Of a stretch of DNA of 64,000 nucleotides, positions 55,163-64,000 are shown one piece after another; position 1 is the first letter of the stretch; each line of letters begins with the position of its first letter. Position numbers and translations under genes: made by a program. The stretch comes from an uncultured Acidobacteriota bacterium (GTDB lineage Bacteria; Acidobacteriota; CAIWXX01). The DNA is taken from assembly GCA_903916735.1 (NCBI GenBank), contig CAIWXX010000009.1, positions 1 to 64,000 of the forward strand. The letters run 5' to 3'. The notes under the pieces were generated by a model. That model was not told the DNA's origin. It searched no databases and saw only the letters and a program-made list of their open reading frames with translations.

Positions 55163-56437
55163 ATGGAATCTGAAGTCCGATCCATCCGGGTCGGAGTTCC
55201 CTCCGAACAGTGGAATGATTGGCGTTGGCAACTCGGTCATTCACTGAGAAGCGCGGATGAGTTGGCCGATTTTCTTCGGTGCAGCGCCGGGCAACGGGAA
55301 GAGATCAGGCGGCTATCGAAGAATTTTAGGTTCGCCGTCACACCGTATTATGCCTCATTGGTCAATCTTGAGGATCCCGAAGACCCGATTGGATTGCAGG
55401 TCTTTCCACAGTCCATGGAGCTTCTCTGCTCACCGGAAGAAGAGAGTGATCACATCGGCGAAGAGCAATATTCTCCGGTCAGAAGAATCGTCCATCGTTA
55501 TCCTGATCGTGTGCTGTTACTCCTGACCGAGCAATGCTCCGTCTACTGTCGGTTTTGCACCCGACGGCGTATTGTCGGCGGGGGAATGGATGCAGGATAT
55601 CAGGAGGAGGTGGCCGAGGCGATTGAGTATGTGCGGGCAACGCCTGAAGTTCGGGATGTGCTGATCTCCGGCGGCGATCCTCTGATTTACTCGGAAGAGA
55701 AACTGGAGTCGGTTCTGGCAGGGCTGCGATCGATCGAGCACGTTGAGATCATAAGGATCGGGACACGAGCGCCAGTCGTCATTCCCATGCGCATCACGGA
55801 CGAGCTCTGCGGCATGTTGCGTCGGTATCATCCACTTTACATGAACACCCATTTCAATCATCCTCGAGAGATCACTGCCGAATCGGCTGCCGCCTGCGCC
55901 CGCCTGGCTGATGCCGGCATTCCACTTGGGAATCAGACAGTGCTCATGAGAGGAGTGAATGATTGCCCGACAATCATGAAAAGGCTCGTTCACGAACTCT
56001 TAAAAATACGAGTGCGCCCGTACTACCTCTATCAAACGGATCTCGCCATTGGGACAAAACATTTCCGTGCCCCCATCAGTAAAGGGATCGAAATTATCGA
56101 AGCTCTTCGCGGGCATACGACCGGCTTCGCCGTGCCGACGTTCGTAGTCGACATGGTTGGCGGTGGAGGCAAAGTTCCACTTGGACCGAACTATGTCATC
56201 TCACAAGCCCCAGGGCATTGGGTTCTCCGAAACTTCGAAGGGTTCATGTCGACCTATACTGAACCTGATGATTACGTGGATCGTTGTCCTGACCGGTGTG
56301 GCGCATGCAAAACGGAGCGCGACGTGACGGCTCGTCCGACCATCTCCGGATTAATTCGTGCGCGAACACCCTATATGAAGGCGAAGGGGAAAGCCGAAAA
56401 GAGAGTGGCCAGCCGTGTGCGGAAGCCCGCTCGTTAA
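55163..56437 (+). CDS. kamA: lysine 2,3-aminomutase (radical SAM, PLP)
   Basis: Converts L-lysine to beta-lysine, the first step of lysine fermentation, or makes beta-lysine as an osmolyte. 424 residues from ATG 55163. Radical SAM Cys125/129/132 in CSVYCRFC; SGGDPL; GTKHFRAPISKGIEIIE; and AVPTFVVDMVGGGGKVP with the PLP lysine. A C-terminal CPDRCGAC may bind zinc. The length and C-terminus favour KamA over the shorter EpmB. No other lysine-fermentation genes follow. Confidence 0.9.
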   Translation: MESEVRSIRVGVPSEQWNDWRWQLGHSLRSADELADFLRCSAGQREEIRRLSKNFRFAVTPYYASLVNLEDPEDPIGLQVFPQSMELLCSPEEESDHIGEEQYSPVRRIVHRYPDRVLLLLTEQCSVYCRFCTRRRIVGGGMDAGYQEEVAEAIEYVRATPEVRDVLISGGDPLIYSEEKLESVLAGLRSIEHVEIIRIGTRAPVVIPMRITDELCGMLRRYHPLYMNTHFNHPREITAESAAACARLADAGIPLGNQTVLMRGVNDCPTIMKRLVHELLKIRVRPYYLYQTDLAIGTKHFRAPISKGIEIIEALRGHTTGFAVPTFVVDMVGGGGKVPLGPNYVISQAPGHWVLRNFEGFMSTYTEPDDYVDRCPDRCGACKTERDVTARPTISGLIRARTPYMKAKGKAEKRVASRVRKPAR

Positions 56438-56703
56438 CGCGAGATGTCGACGATTCAATCATGCTTTGCCCGAAGGCGGGATTGAGCTGATAGGGGTCAG
56501 GGACGAGGGTCGGCAGCTTGGTAGAGACGACTCTCTCTGCAGCCACTCTTGGATGCGATGCAGGCTCAGCAGGATCTGGCTTGAAAATGGACACATGCAT
56601 ATCAAGTGAGATCATGCTTTTTGAGGTGAGGCGACGGACATGCCGCGGTTGACGCCAATCTCACAATAATATCAGGGACTGTTAGGAGACGAGGGAGCAA
56701 TTT

Positions 56704-57336
56704 ATGGAATATGTAAAGAAAGTGATCCTTCCCGACGAGACGCTTCTCATATCGACGCGAAGACATGTTTTTGTTCTGATCGGCGATCTCATCAAAGAGA
56801 CGATTATCCTGATCATAGTCGGTATCGGGCTGATTGCTGTCCAATGGAGCGAGATTGCTTCACCGGTACGATCTTACCTTTTTGCAGGCATCGCTTTGGT
56901 GGCGCTCATTGTTTTCATCTCGATTTTCTTAGATTGGCTGCAATGGCGTTGCGAGCAATTTATCCTGACGAGTCGGCGCGTTATCCATTGCAAGGGCGTT
57001 CTCAACAAGAGCATCCTCGATTCTTCTCTAGATAAGATCAATGACGTCATCCTGCGCCAGAGCTGGCTTGGCCGAATTTTCGGCTTCGGCACGATTGAGA
57101 TTTTGACGGCGAGCGATCAGGCGATCAATCAGCTTGAGCGTATTTCAAAACCGATCGATTTCAAGCGCGCCATGCTCCAGGCCAAAGCCGGACTGGAATC
57201 TCCCCATATGCCACCGGCGCCGGCGCAGCGATCCGCTGCCGACCTTCTGCAGGATCTTGCGCAGATGAAGGAGCGGGGGCTGATTTCGGAGTCGGAATAT
57301 GAATCAAAGAAAATCGAATTGTTGAAGCGAATGTGA
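56704..57336 (+). CDS. membrane protein with bPH2 and SHOCT domains
   Basis: 210 residues. Two membrane helices (about 25-47 and 58-80: IILIIVGIGLIAVQW, SYLFAGIALVALIVFISIF), a bacterial PH-like domain (about 85-155: FILTSRRVIHCKGVLNKS, GRIFGFGTIEI), and a C-terminal SHOCT motif (LLQDLAQMKERGLISESEYESKK split across 180-207). Likely a membrane scaffold; function unknown. GAGGGAG precedes the ATG. A weak TTGACG/TATCAG pair (56649-56675, 15-bp spacer) is the only promoter candidate. Confidence 0.82.
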   Translation: MEYVKKVILPDETLLISTRRHVFVLIGDLIKETIILIIVGIGLIAVQWSEIASPVRSYLFAGIALVALIVFISIFLDWLQWRCEQFILTSRRVIHCKGVLNKSILDSSLDKINDVILRQSWLGRIFGFGTIEILTASDQAINQLERISKPIDFKRAMLQAKAGLESPHMPPAPAQRSAADLLQDLAQMKERGLISESEYESKKIELLKRM

Positions 57337-57356
57337 AGCTTCTGCTTCACTTTGTC
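57333..57356 (+). terminator. terminator at the end of the bPH2 gene
   Basis: GTGAAGC (57333-57339), loop TTCT, GCTTCAC (57344-57350), then TTTGTC. The stem includes the stop codon. Confidence 0.55.
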
Positions 57357-57436
57357 AGGGTGATTGCCGCAGCGAACGATTCTCTTCGATCGCCACAGCT
57401 GCTCGATGGCTCATCGCGATTTCTTCTGAGAGCTCC

Positions 57437-58324
57437 ATGATTAAGACCGATCCATCGCCATTGACGTCACGGATTCAATTGGTTGCAGCCGCGATCCTTT
57501 TTTCGACGGGCGGTGCCGCTGTCAAGGCCTGCACGCTGACAAGCTGGCAGATTGCGGGTTTTCGGTCTGCCGTGGCCGCTCTTTCCATATTCTTCATGCT
57601 TCCAGCTTCACGACGACACTGGAACTGGCGTACTTTGGCGGTCGGGGCCTTCTATGCATGCATGCTCATCAGCTTCGTCAATGCCAATAAGCTGACGACA
57701 GCTGCGAGTTCCATCTATCTTCAGGCAACGGCCCCCTTCTATGTGCTCCTCCTGGCGCCGTGGCTGCTCAAGGAACGAGTTCGTAGCCGTGACATTGCTT
57801 TTATGCTGGCCATGGCTCTCGGCATGTTGCTGCTTTTCACGGGAAGAGAAGCAGCAACAGCGACGGCGCCGAATCCTTTTCTCGGAAATATCTATGGGGC
57901 TTCCAGCGGTTTGCTATGGGGTTGCACTCTGATGGGATTACGATGGTTAGGTCGTGGAAAAAGCAGCGAAAATTCGGCGGCGCCGGCAGTCTTTCTCGGC
58001 AACATTATCGCTTTCGTTGTCTGCTTGCCCGCGGCTCTGCCGGTGGGTCAGAGCCGCCCCATCGATTGGCTCCTCATCGTTGGGCTTGGAGTGTTTCAAA
58101 TCGGTCTAGCTTACGTTTTCCTGACGTGGGGGATTCAACGGGTCCCGGTTCTTGATGCTTCTCTGCTGCTTCTGGTGGAGCCGATGCTCAATCCAATCCT
58201 GGCCTGGCTGGTGCATGGGGAGAGTCCCGGTGTATGGTCAATTGCAGGCGGGAGCGTCATTCTCATTTCGACAATTCTCAAAACATGGTTGGATCGTCGT
58301 CCTGCAGGTTTTGCGGTACGGTAA
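57437..58324 (+). CDS. DMT-superfamily (EamA) transporter
   Basis: 295 residues with about ten membrane helices in two EamA repeats (about 12-135 and 155-285), ending in a basic tail. Starts SRIQLVAAAILFSTGGAAVK; the second repeat contains GLGVFQIGLAYVFLTWGIQ and EPMLNPILAWLVHGE, the typical EamA signature near the end. Probably exports amino acids or other small metabolites; substrate unknown. Converges on pyrC. Confidence 0.87.
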   Translation: MIKTDPSPLTSRIQLVAAAILFSTGGAAVKACTLTSWQIAGFRSAVAALSIFFMLPASRRHWNWRTLAVGAFYACMLISFVNANKLTTAASSIYLQATAPFYVLLLAPWLLKERVRSRDIAFMLAMALGMLLLFTGREAATATAPNPFLGNIYGASSGLLWGCTLMGLRWLGRGKSSENSAAPAVFLGNIIAFVVCLPAALPVGQSRPIDWLLIVGLGVFQIGLAYVFLTWGIQRVPVLDASLLLLVEPMLNPILAWLVHGESPGVWSIAGGSVILISTILKTWLDRRPAGFAVR

Positions 58325-58490
58325 AGTCGCCGTTGGTTCCGAGTTGTGGGAGATTGAGTGGCTTCCGTCGAGCCGTGTAGAAATCGTCGAGGGAGAGCTG
58401 CTAAAGATCTACGCGCATCACGGCCATGGAAAACGTGGGGTTGTTGATCTTTCCACCACTGAGGCCGATGCTTCTAATCGTGCCAGATGA
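58300..58490 (+). pseudogene. possible NfeD-like C-terminal domain remnant
   Basis: In the frame other than the transporter's, VLRYGKVAVGSELWEIEWLP and SSRVEIVEGELLKIYAHHG resemble the NfeD OB-fold (LxPxGKVxxxGELWxA...V.V..V.G..L.V). It overlaps the ends of two convergent genes and has no start. Either a decayed fragment or chance similarity. Confidence 0.3.
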
Positions 58491-59751
58491 TCTTGCCGCC
58501 GACGATGACGCCGGCCGGCGACCCCTTGAGCTTCCACCCATGGAATGGTGAGTTGCGGCTTTTCGATCGGAAGCGTTCGGCATCGATAGCAATCTTCTTC
58601 TGTGGATTGAGGAAGGTAATATCCGCGTCTGCACCGATGCGAAGTGTTCCCTTGTTTTTGAGCCCGAGAATACGAGCAGGATGAGTTGAGAAAAGCGCGA
58701 CGAGGCGTAAAACCGATATGAGACCCGTATTGACCAGGCGATCGAGTGCCAGTGAAACGGCTGTTTCGAGTCCGACAATGCCAAATGGTGCATAGTCGAA
58801 TTCGACATTTTTGTCGTCATATGTATGTGGAGCATGATCGGTTGCGATGCAATCGATTGTTCCATCTTTGATAGCTGCATGGATTGCTTGAACATCAGAT
58901 TCGCCGCGAAGGGGAGGATTCATCTTCATAGCTGTTTCGTATGAGACAACTTCCTTGTCTGTCAGGGAGAAATGATGCGGTGTGACTTCGCATGTCACCC
59001 TAACGCCTCGTTTCTTTCCATCACGAACAGCCGCAACGGATCCCGCCGTCGAGATATGAGCGATATGGACGTGGCCTCCTGTTGCAGCCGCTATGATGAT
59101 ATCCCGCTGAACCATCGTCTCTTCCGCCATTGCGGGGATGCCACGAAGCCCGAGGAGCGTTGAGTAATAGCCTTCGTGCATGACTCCGCCATCGGCCAGG
59201 TTCGAATCTTCGCAGTGGTCGATGACGGGCATACTGAACATGGACGCATATTCGAGCGCCCGGCGCATGATAAGCGCATTTTTCACCGGCTTGCCGTCGT
59301 CGGAGATGGCAACACAACCGCCTTCATGCATGTCACCAATTTCGGCCAGATGATCGCCGGCCGATCCCTTTGTCACGGCTCCGATCGGGAAGACGTTGAC
59401 GATCCCGCCCTGGCGAGCCCGCGCAAGAATGAACTCGGTGACGGATCGGCTGTCGTTCACCGGATTTGTATTGGGCATGCAGCAGATGGAGGTAAATCCT
59501 CCGGCGGCAGCGTCTTCACACCCTGATGCAATTGTCTCTTTGTCTTCGCGGCCGGGCTCCCGCAAATGCGTGTGCAGATCGATGAATCCCGGCGCCACAA
59601 TCTGCCCGACAGCCTGGACAACCCGGGCCTCGCTATCGACAATTGCCGGTTCGACTCGGGCGATTTTCCCATCAGCAATGAGAATATCCCGCGTGTCATC
59701 CAGCTCCTGTGATGGGTCGACGACGCGTCCGTTCTTGATCAGAATTCTCAT
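58474..59751 (-). CDS. pyrC: dihydroorotase
   Basis: Closes carbamoyl-aspartate to dihydroorotate. 425 residues, the class I/multifunctional size. Zinc ligands in [34 protein letters not shown]; and CIATDHAPH. Starts at ATG 59749-59751, overlapping the pyrB stop (ATGA). Last gene of pyrRBC. Confidence 0.95.
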   Translation of the reverse strand: MRILIKNGRVVDPSQELDDTRDILIADGKIARVEPAIVDSEARVVQAVGQIVAPGFIDLHTHLREPGREDKETIASGCEDAAAGGFTSICCMPNTNPVNDSRSVTEFILARARQGGIVNVFPIGAVTKGSAGDHLAEIGDMHEGGCVAISDDGKPVKNALIMRRALEYASMFSMPVIDHCEDSNLADGGVMHEGYYSTLLGLRGIPAMAEETMVQRDIIIAAATGGHVHIAHISTAGSVAAVRDGKKRGVRVTCEVTPHHFSLTDKEVVSYETAMKMNPPLRGESDVQAIHAAIKDGTIDCIATDHAPHTYDDKNVEFDYAPFGIVGLETAVSLALDRLVNTGLISVLRLVALFSTHPARILGLKNKGTLRIGADADITFLNPQKKIAIDAERFRSKSRNSPFHGWKLKGSPAGVIVGGKIIWHD

Positions 59752-60686
59752 GATGCCTCTCCCGCTGGATTCCCGCCGGCAAGCAAATAGAGCACGGCCA
59801 TACGGACGGCGACGCCGTTTTCAGTCTGATCGAGAATGACCGACCGGTCGCAGTCAGCCAGCTCATGGTCAATCTCGACGCCGCGATTAATCGGGCCGGG
59901 GTGCATGATGATGGCATCACTTTTGGCCAGACGCATCCGCTCCCGTGTGAGCCCGTAATACATTGCGAATTCCCGCAACGACGGGAAGAAGGATTTATCC
60001 ATTCGCTCCTGTTGGATCCGCAGCATCATGACGACGTCGGCATTGCGAATGGCAACACCAATATCGCTTGTGACAGTGACCCCGAGTCGATCCATGCCAG
60101 GGGGCAGCAACGTTGCGGGGCCGGCAATATGAACATCGGCTCCGAGTTTCCGGAGCAAAAGGATGTTCGATCGCACCACCCGCGAATGCCGGATATCGCC
60201 AATAATGGCGACCCGAAGCTTGCTGATGTCCCCTTTACGTTCACGCATAGTGAAGGCATCGAGCAGGGCCTGTGTTGGGTGCTCGTGAGATCCATCCCCC
60301 GCATTCACGATGGATGCCTGCGAGATGCGGCTGATCATCAACGCCGCCCCGGAGCAGGAATGCCGCACGACGAAATAGTCGGGTTTCATCGCTTCGAGGT
60401 TGCGAACCGTGTCGACAAGGGTTTCGCCCTTTTGCACGCTGCTTGTGGACGTCGAAATCGACACCGTATCGGCGCTCAATCGCTTCGCGGCGAGTTCGAA
60501 AGATGTTCGCGTGCGGGTCGACACTTCGTAGAAAAGCGTGACGACCGTCTTGCCGCGGAGTGTTGGAACTTTCTTGATCTCGCGAGTGGAAACTTCTTTG
60601 AAAGATGCGGCCGTATCAAGAATCAACTCGATTTCGGCCTTGTCGAGGTGCTCAATCCCCAGCAGGTGCCTGCTCTTGAGCTGCAC
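59748..60686 (-). CDS. pyrB: aspartate carbamoyltransferase catalytic subunit
   Basis: Condenses carbamoyl phosphate and aspartate. 312 residues; STRTRTSFE (about 54-62) binds carbamoyl phosphate, [10 protein letters not shown] is conserved. No pyrI regulatory gene nearby, and class I dihydroorotase lies next door, consistent with a PyrB that works with PyrC. One-base junction with pyrR. Confidence 0.96.
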   Translation of the reverse strand: MQLKSRHLLGIEHLDKAEIELILDTAASFKEVSTREIKKVPTLRGKTVVTLFYEVSTRTRTSFELAAKRLSADTVSISTSTSSVQKGETLVDTVRNLEAMKPDYFVVRHSCSGAALMISRISQASIVNAGDGSHEHPTQALLDAFTMRERKGDISKLRVAIIGDIRHSRVVRSNILLLRKLGADVHIAGPATLLPPGMDRLGVTVTSDIGVAIRNADVVMMLRIQQERMDKSFFPSLREFAMYYGLTRERMRLAKSDAIIMHPGPINRGVEIDHELADCDRSVILDQTENGVAVRMAVLYLLAGGNPAGEAS

Positions 60687-61207
60687 TAACTCTCTCCTTC
60701 GGCAATCAGCACCTCGTCATGGCCATCTGTCTCGTGGAGGTGCACATGCACGATTTCTTTGCGCGATGTCGGGAGTATTTTTCCGACATAATCAGCGCGG
60801 ATAGGCAGTTCCCGATGGCCCCGATCGATGAGAACTGCAAGCTGGATTGTGCGTGGCCGTCCGAAATCGATCAGGCTGTCCAGAGCAGCGCGGATCGTCC
60901 TCCCGGTGAAGAGAACATCATCAATGAGGATGACATCCTTCTCGTTAATAGGAAACGGGATGTCGGTTTTATGGACCTGTGGATGTGATGAGCCGGCATG
61001 GATATCATCTCGGTACATCGTGATATCAAGCGATCCGCGAGGCACCTTGACGGACTCGGCCTCCTCGATGGCCGCCGCAATCCGCTCGGCCAGCGGAACC
61101 CCACGGCTCCGGATGCCGATCAGCACAAGATCTTCTGCGGATTTATTCCTTTCGAGGATCTCCTGGCCGATGCGCGCAATGGCGCGTTCCATCTTCTTTT
61201 TGTCCAT
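60686..61207 (-). CDS. pyrR: PyrR, pyrimidine operon regulator / uracil phosphoribosyltransferase
   Basis: 173 residues from ATG 61205-61207. The PRPP motif [17 protein letters not shown] and [13 protein letters not shown] fit PyrR. The frame is open further upstream, but the promoter at 61236-61264 puts the transcript start near 61229, so only this ATG (or a GTG at 61226-61228) can be used. No ribosome site is obvious. The leader of about 22 nt has no room for the classical PyrR attenuator, so regulation of the operon must work differently. Confidence 0.93.
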   Translation of the reverse strand: MDKKKMERAIARIGQEILERNKSAEDLVLIGIRSRGVPLAERIAAAIEEAESVKVPRGSLDITMYRDDIHAGSSHPQVHKTDIPFPINEKDVILIDDVLFTGRTIRAALDSLIDFGRPRTIQLAVLIDRGHRELPIRADYVGKILPTSRKEIVHVHLHETDGHDEVLIAEGES

Positions 61208-61235
61208 GATGCGAGCTTTTATTTTCACGTGCGGC

Positions 61236-61264
61236 AGTATATTCGGGCCTTGGAAGAACGTCAA
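61236..61264 (-). promoter_or_regulatory. promoter of pyrRBC
   Basis: Minus-strand TTGACG (61259-61264), 17-bp spacer, TATACT (61236-61241); start near 61229. A 6-bp hairpin GAACTG-CATT-CAGTTC (61320-61335) lies upstream and is not transcribed with pyrR. Confidence 0.65.
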
Positions 61265-61468
61265 GACCGGAGCGTCAGTGTTAATCCTGCGTATGGTCTC
61301 TGCGCTCGTGGCCATGGACGAACTGCATTCAGTTCATCTTTATCCCTGATGAGGATCATGCCCATGCATAGAGCAGTCGTCAATCAGGGTTTCTGTTGCA
61401 GAGTAAATCCGGCGTCTTCCAAAATGGTCTTTGGATCGACGCTGAATGCCGGGGTTCCATTCAGGCCG

Positions 61469-62440
61469 TCACGAAAACATCTTTTTCATTTCTTCGGTGA
61501 TCTTGGGGATGTATTGGAAGAGATCGCCGACGATTCCATAAGTGGCGAACTTAAAAATCGGAGCATCGGGGTCTTTATTAATAGCAACGATCACCTTGCT
61601 CGAGCTCATTCCAGCCAGGTGCTGGATTGATCCCGAAATGCCGCAGGCGATATAGAGCTGAGGTGAAACGACTTTTCCTGTCTGGCCGACCTGGTGATGA
61701 TGATCGATCCATCCTGCATCGACAGCGGCGCGACTGGCCCCAAGGGCTGCGTTTGGGATGGCTGCAACCAGCTTTCGCAAAATTTCAAAATTTTCCGGGC
61801 CCTTCATGGCCCGGCCGCCGGAGACGACGACCTGAGCTTCAGTCACGTCAAGCGCGCCGCTGCCGGATTTGACCTTCTCCACAACTTTCGTCGATGCGTT
61901 TCGCCGAGCAGGAGCGTCCATGATCTGTCTGACTTCACATGCAAGCGTGGAATCGGGAGCACTGGCCGGGAACACATTCGGCCGTAGCGTGAAGAGGTGA
62001 GGCTTCTCACCCTGAAATGCGACGATGGCGCGGGCTTTGCCGGAGTACACCGGGCGGATGAGTTTCACCATGTCTCCATCCGCATGAATCTCAGTACAAT
62101 CAGTTGCCGGGCATCGGCCCAGCTTTGCTCCGAGCCGCCCCATCAATTCTCTTCCGAAAATGGTTGCGGCTCCTGCAATGAAGCCCGGATGGATCTTTTC
62201 ATTAAGGTCGGCCATAACCGTCGCGAACAGATCTCCGGAGAAAGATTCGAGTGCTGCCGCTTGATAGACCTCGGAAGCACCGTATTGTGCCAAAGCACCT
62301 GCATCGGTGGTCGGCCCGAGAACGGCGGCAACGATATAGTTGTCGATCGCCAGATGTTTGCAGGCACAAAGTGCTTCAATCGAGCTCTTACGAATTTTGC
62401 CATCGACCGTTTCAATGGCGACCAGATATATCTTGCTCAC
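61469..62440 (-). CDS. etfA: electron transfer flavoprotein alpha subunit
   Basis: 323 residues; FAD-binding C-terminal domain with VVSGGRAMKGPENF, GASRAAVDAGW, GQTGKVVSPQLYIACGISG and NKDPDAPIFK. N-terminal domain pairs with EtfB. The start is GTG 62438-62440 with GGAGG upstream. Follows etfB by 11 bases. It accepts electrons from acyl-CoA or other dehydrogenases. Bifurcating Etfs cannot be told from canonical ones from this alone. Confidence 0.95.
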   Translation of the reverse strand: MSKIYLVAIETVDGKIRKSSIEALCACKHLAIDNYIVAAVLGPTTDAGALAQYGASEVYQAAALESFSGDLFATVMADLNEKIHPGFIAGAATIFGRELMGRLGAKLGRCPATDCTEIHADGDMVKLIRPVYSGKARAIVAFQGEKPHLFTLRPNVFPASAPDSTLACEVRQIMDAPARRNASTKVVEKVKSGSGALDVTEAQVVVSGGRAMKGPENFEILRKLVAAIPNAALGASRAAVDAGWIDHHHQVGQTGKVVSPQLYIACGISGSIQHLAGMSSSKVIVAINKDPDAPIFKFATYGIVGDLFQYIPKITEEMKKMFS

Positions 62441-62451
62441 TGTTGCCTCCT

Positions 62452-63234
62452 CTATATCACTCGGGCATCGTTCCGGAGAAGAGCCACGAGCTCACGGGCA
62501 GCTTCCTCAGGCGTCCCTTGCAGAATCTTCCCGGCCGTGCGTGGCGGCGGAAGTTCATATTTTTCATGAACGAGTGTTGGGGAGCCGAGAAACGCGGCAT
62601 CCAGGCCGAGATCCTCGGTCGTCCAAACATCGATGGGCTTCTTTTTCGCTGCCATGATGCCCTTGAGGTTGGCCATGCGAGGTTCGTTGAGACCTTTCTG
62701 AGTGGAAATAACGACGGGCAAAGCGCAATCGACCACTTCAGCTCCATCGTCGACCTCCCGCAAGCACCTCGCCGTATTGCCATCGATCGTCACCTTCGTG
62801 ACGATATTTGCCAGTGGCAGGTCGAGGATCTCGGCGACCATGGCTTGTACCATTCCCTGATCCATCCCAACTCCCTGCTTGCCGAAGAGGATGATGTCGG
62901 CCGAGAGCTTCTTGATAGCCGCAGCAAGAACATGGGCAGTGCCAAGTGCATCGAGCGATTCGAAGAGAGGATCTTTCAGATGCAGGGCTTTGTCGACGCC
63001 GAGAGCCATGGCTGATCTGAGGATCGTCGCGCAGCGGTCGGGTCCAATTGTTATAGCCGTAATGGAACCGCCTCCTTTGGCTTCTCTGATCTTGAGGGCT
63101 TCTTCAATAGCAAATTCGTCATATGGATTCACGATCCATTCAACTTGGTCCTCAATGACGCTCTTGCCCACCGGAGCGAGCCGGATCTTGGCCTCGGTGC
63201 TGAATACCTGCTTAAGGCAGACAACGATGTTCAT
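62452..63234 (-). CDS. etfB: electron transfer flavoprotein beta subunit
   Basis: 260 residues from ATG 63232-63234, preceded by GGAGG. MNIVVCLKQV, WIVNPYDEFAIEEAL and LFGKQGVGMDQG are standard, with an EtfB C-terminal arm (KKKPIDVW). Pairs with etfA downstream. Confidence 0.95.
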   Translation of the reverse strand: MNIVVCLKQVFSTEAKIRLAPVGKSVIEDQVEWIVNPYDEFAIEEALKIREAKGGGSITAITIGPDRCATILRSAMALGVDKALHLKDPLFESLDALGTAHVLAAAIKKLSADIILFGKQGVGMDQGMVQAMVAEILDLPLANIVTKVTIDGNTARCLREVDDGAEVVDCALPVVISTQKGLNEPRMANLKGIMAAKKKPIDVWTTEDLGLDAAFLGSPTLVHEKYELPPPRTAGKILQGTPEEAARELVALLRNDARVI

Positions 63235-63316
63235 GATTCCTCCCTGGTTTCCGACTCCCGCTGAGACGATGAAAGACCCGTTGCACGCGTGGTTATTGAC
63301 AATCTTGCGAACGCCG

Positions 63317-64000
63317 CTATCCTTCGTACTTCTTGAAGAGAAGACAGGCATTCGTGCCACCAAAACCGAATGAATTGCTCAGCGCATAGCGAACAGCAGA
63401 TTTCCTGCATGCGTTGGGGACATAGTCGAGATCGCAGTTCGGGTCCGGATTTTCGAGATTCATTGTCGGCGGCAGATAGGAATTGTGGATCGAGAGTGCT
63501 GAAATGCCGGCTTCGATTCCGCCGGCTGCTCCCAGCAGATGGCCTGTCATTGATTTTGTCGAACTGACTGCCACCCGCTTTGCATGGTCACCGAAAACCT
63601 TCTTGATGGCCATGGTTTCAGTCTTGTCATTATAGAGTGTTGATGTCCCGTGCGCATTGATGTAGTCGACATCGGATGGCGCGATGCCGCCGTCCCGCAT
63701 GGCGAGCTGCATGACACGCATCGCGCCCTCGCCATCCTCGGATGGCGCGGTGATATGGTAGGCATCGGCCGTCATCCCGTAACCGACGATTTCGGCGTAG
63801 ATTGTCGCTCCGCGCCGTATCGCATATCCCAATTCCTCGATCACAACAATCCCGGCGCCTTCGCCCATGATGAACCCATCCCGTTTTGCATCAAACGGGC
63901 ACGATGCCTTCTGGGGCTCATCATTCCGTGTAGACATGGCTTTCATTGAGCAGAACCCGCCGATCCCGAGTGGCGAGATGACGGATTCCGTGCCTCCGGT
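63317..64000 (-). CDS. fabF: beta-ketoacyl-ACP synthase II (C-terminal part)
   Basis: Fatty-acid chain-elongating condensing enzyme, cut by the window edge; 227 residues visible. [18 protein letters not shown] opens the fragment, then [10 protein letters not shown], the first active-site His in [11 protein letters not shown], the second in [10 protein letters not shown], and C-terminal [14 protein letters not shown]. The active-site Cys lies outside the window. Confidence 0.93.
   Translation of the reverse strand, partial: TGGTESVISPLGIGGFCSMKAMSTRNDEPQKASCPFDAKRDGFIMGEGAGIVVIEELGYAIRRGATIYAEIVGYGMTADAYHITAPSEDGEGAMRVMQLAMRDGGIAPSDVDYINAHGTSTLYNDKTETMAIKKVFGDHAKRVAVSSTKSMTGHLLGAAGGIEAGISALSIHNSYLPPTMNLENPDPNCDLDYVPNACRKSAVRYALSNSFGFGGTNACLLFKKYEG

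Noticed and set aside
61208-61468. PyrR-dependent attenuator
   Set aside because: The predicted transcript starts near 61229; hairpins in this gap lie upstream of it.
1-64000. CRISPR array, prophage, rRNA operon or replication origin
   Set aside because: No regularly spaced repeats, phage structural genes, rRNA sequence or clusters of DnaA-box-like motifs were seen.

Overview
This window comes from the chromosome of a Gram-negative bacterium with an anaerobic or facultative energy metabolism. An outer membrane is implied by a LolA-type chaperone, several lipoproteins, DsbD and secreted enzymes. Base composition looks roughly 50-55% G+C and even along the window, except for one broken insertion sequence. 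The gene content (HdrABC-MvhADG complex, split glycine decarboxylase, GTP-type PEP carboxykinase, a small secreted protein with a GTWKLN-like start, a LolA operon with a short RGTWQYD membrane protein) reminds me of Acidobacteriota/Aminicenantes-like lineages. That placement is inference from memory, not a computed phylogeny.

Layout. 1-4.5 kb, minus strand: glmS, glmU and an HTH/TPR protein. 4.96-12.8 kb, plus strand: tRNA-Leu, tig-clpP-clpX-lon (protein quality control), engB and rho. 13-16.1 kb, minus: an L-2-hydroxyglutarate oxidase and a secreted M14 carboxypeptidase. 16.2-23.6 kb, minus: one tightly packed operon hdrC-hdrB-hdrA-mvhD-mvhG-mvhA-maturation protease-hypA, encoding a candidate flavin-based electron-bifurcating [NiFe] hydrogenase/heterodisulfide-reductase complex. 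24-30.8 kb: rnc, a GGDEF protein, a divergent FG-GAP beta-propeller protein, then a histidine kinase/response regulator/lipoprotein isomerase cluster that contains a 35-bp-arm inverted repeat. 30.9-37.6 kb, plus: a CAU-anticodon tRNA, a secreted protein, a second EF-G and sdhACDB. 37.7-38.5 kb: a decayed IS66 transposase with a near-perfect 42-bp palindrome.

38.5-48.3 kb: dsbD, a two-halved secreted protein of unknown function, a chagasin-like protease inhibitor, pckG (minus), gcvPA-gcvPB and a receiver protein. 48.4-52.1 kb, plus: a five-gene operon of LolB-like lipoprotein, FtsX-type permease, LolD-type ATPase, small membrane protein and LolA, read from a TTGACA promoter through a short coupled leader ORF. 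I regard it as the best candidate for an under-described system here. 52.3-58.3 kb: sucCD, ndk, kamA, a bPH2/SHOCT membrane protein and a DMT exporter. 58.5-64 kb, minus: pyrR-pyrB-pyrC, etfB-etfA and the C-terminal part of fabF.

Together the genes suggest amino-acid or peptide fermentation: carboxypeptidase, lysine aminomutase, glycine decarboxylase, hydroxyglutarate oxidase and Etf. Electrons could be disposed of through hydrogen (Mvh-Hdr) or succinate/fumarate (Sdh/Frd). Recurrent promoters of the form TTGAAW-N17/18-TAGAAT can be read before several genes, and the two tRNA genes share an 11-bp block inside their promoters. No CRISPR array, prophage, intact insertion sequence or rRNA gene is visible.
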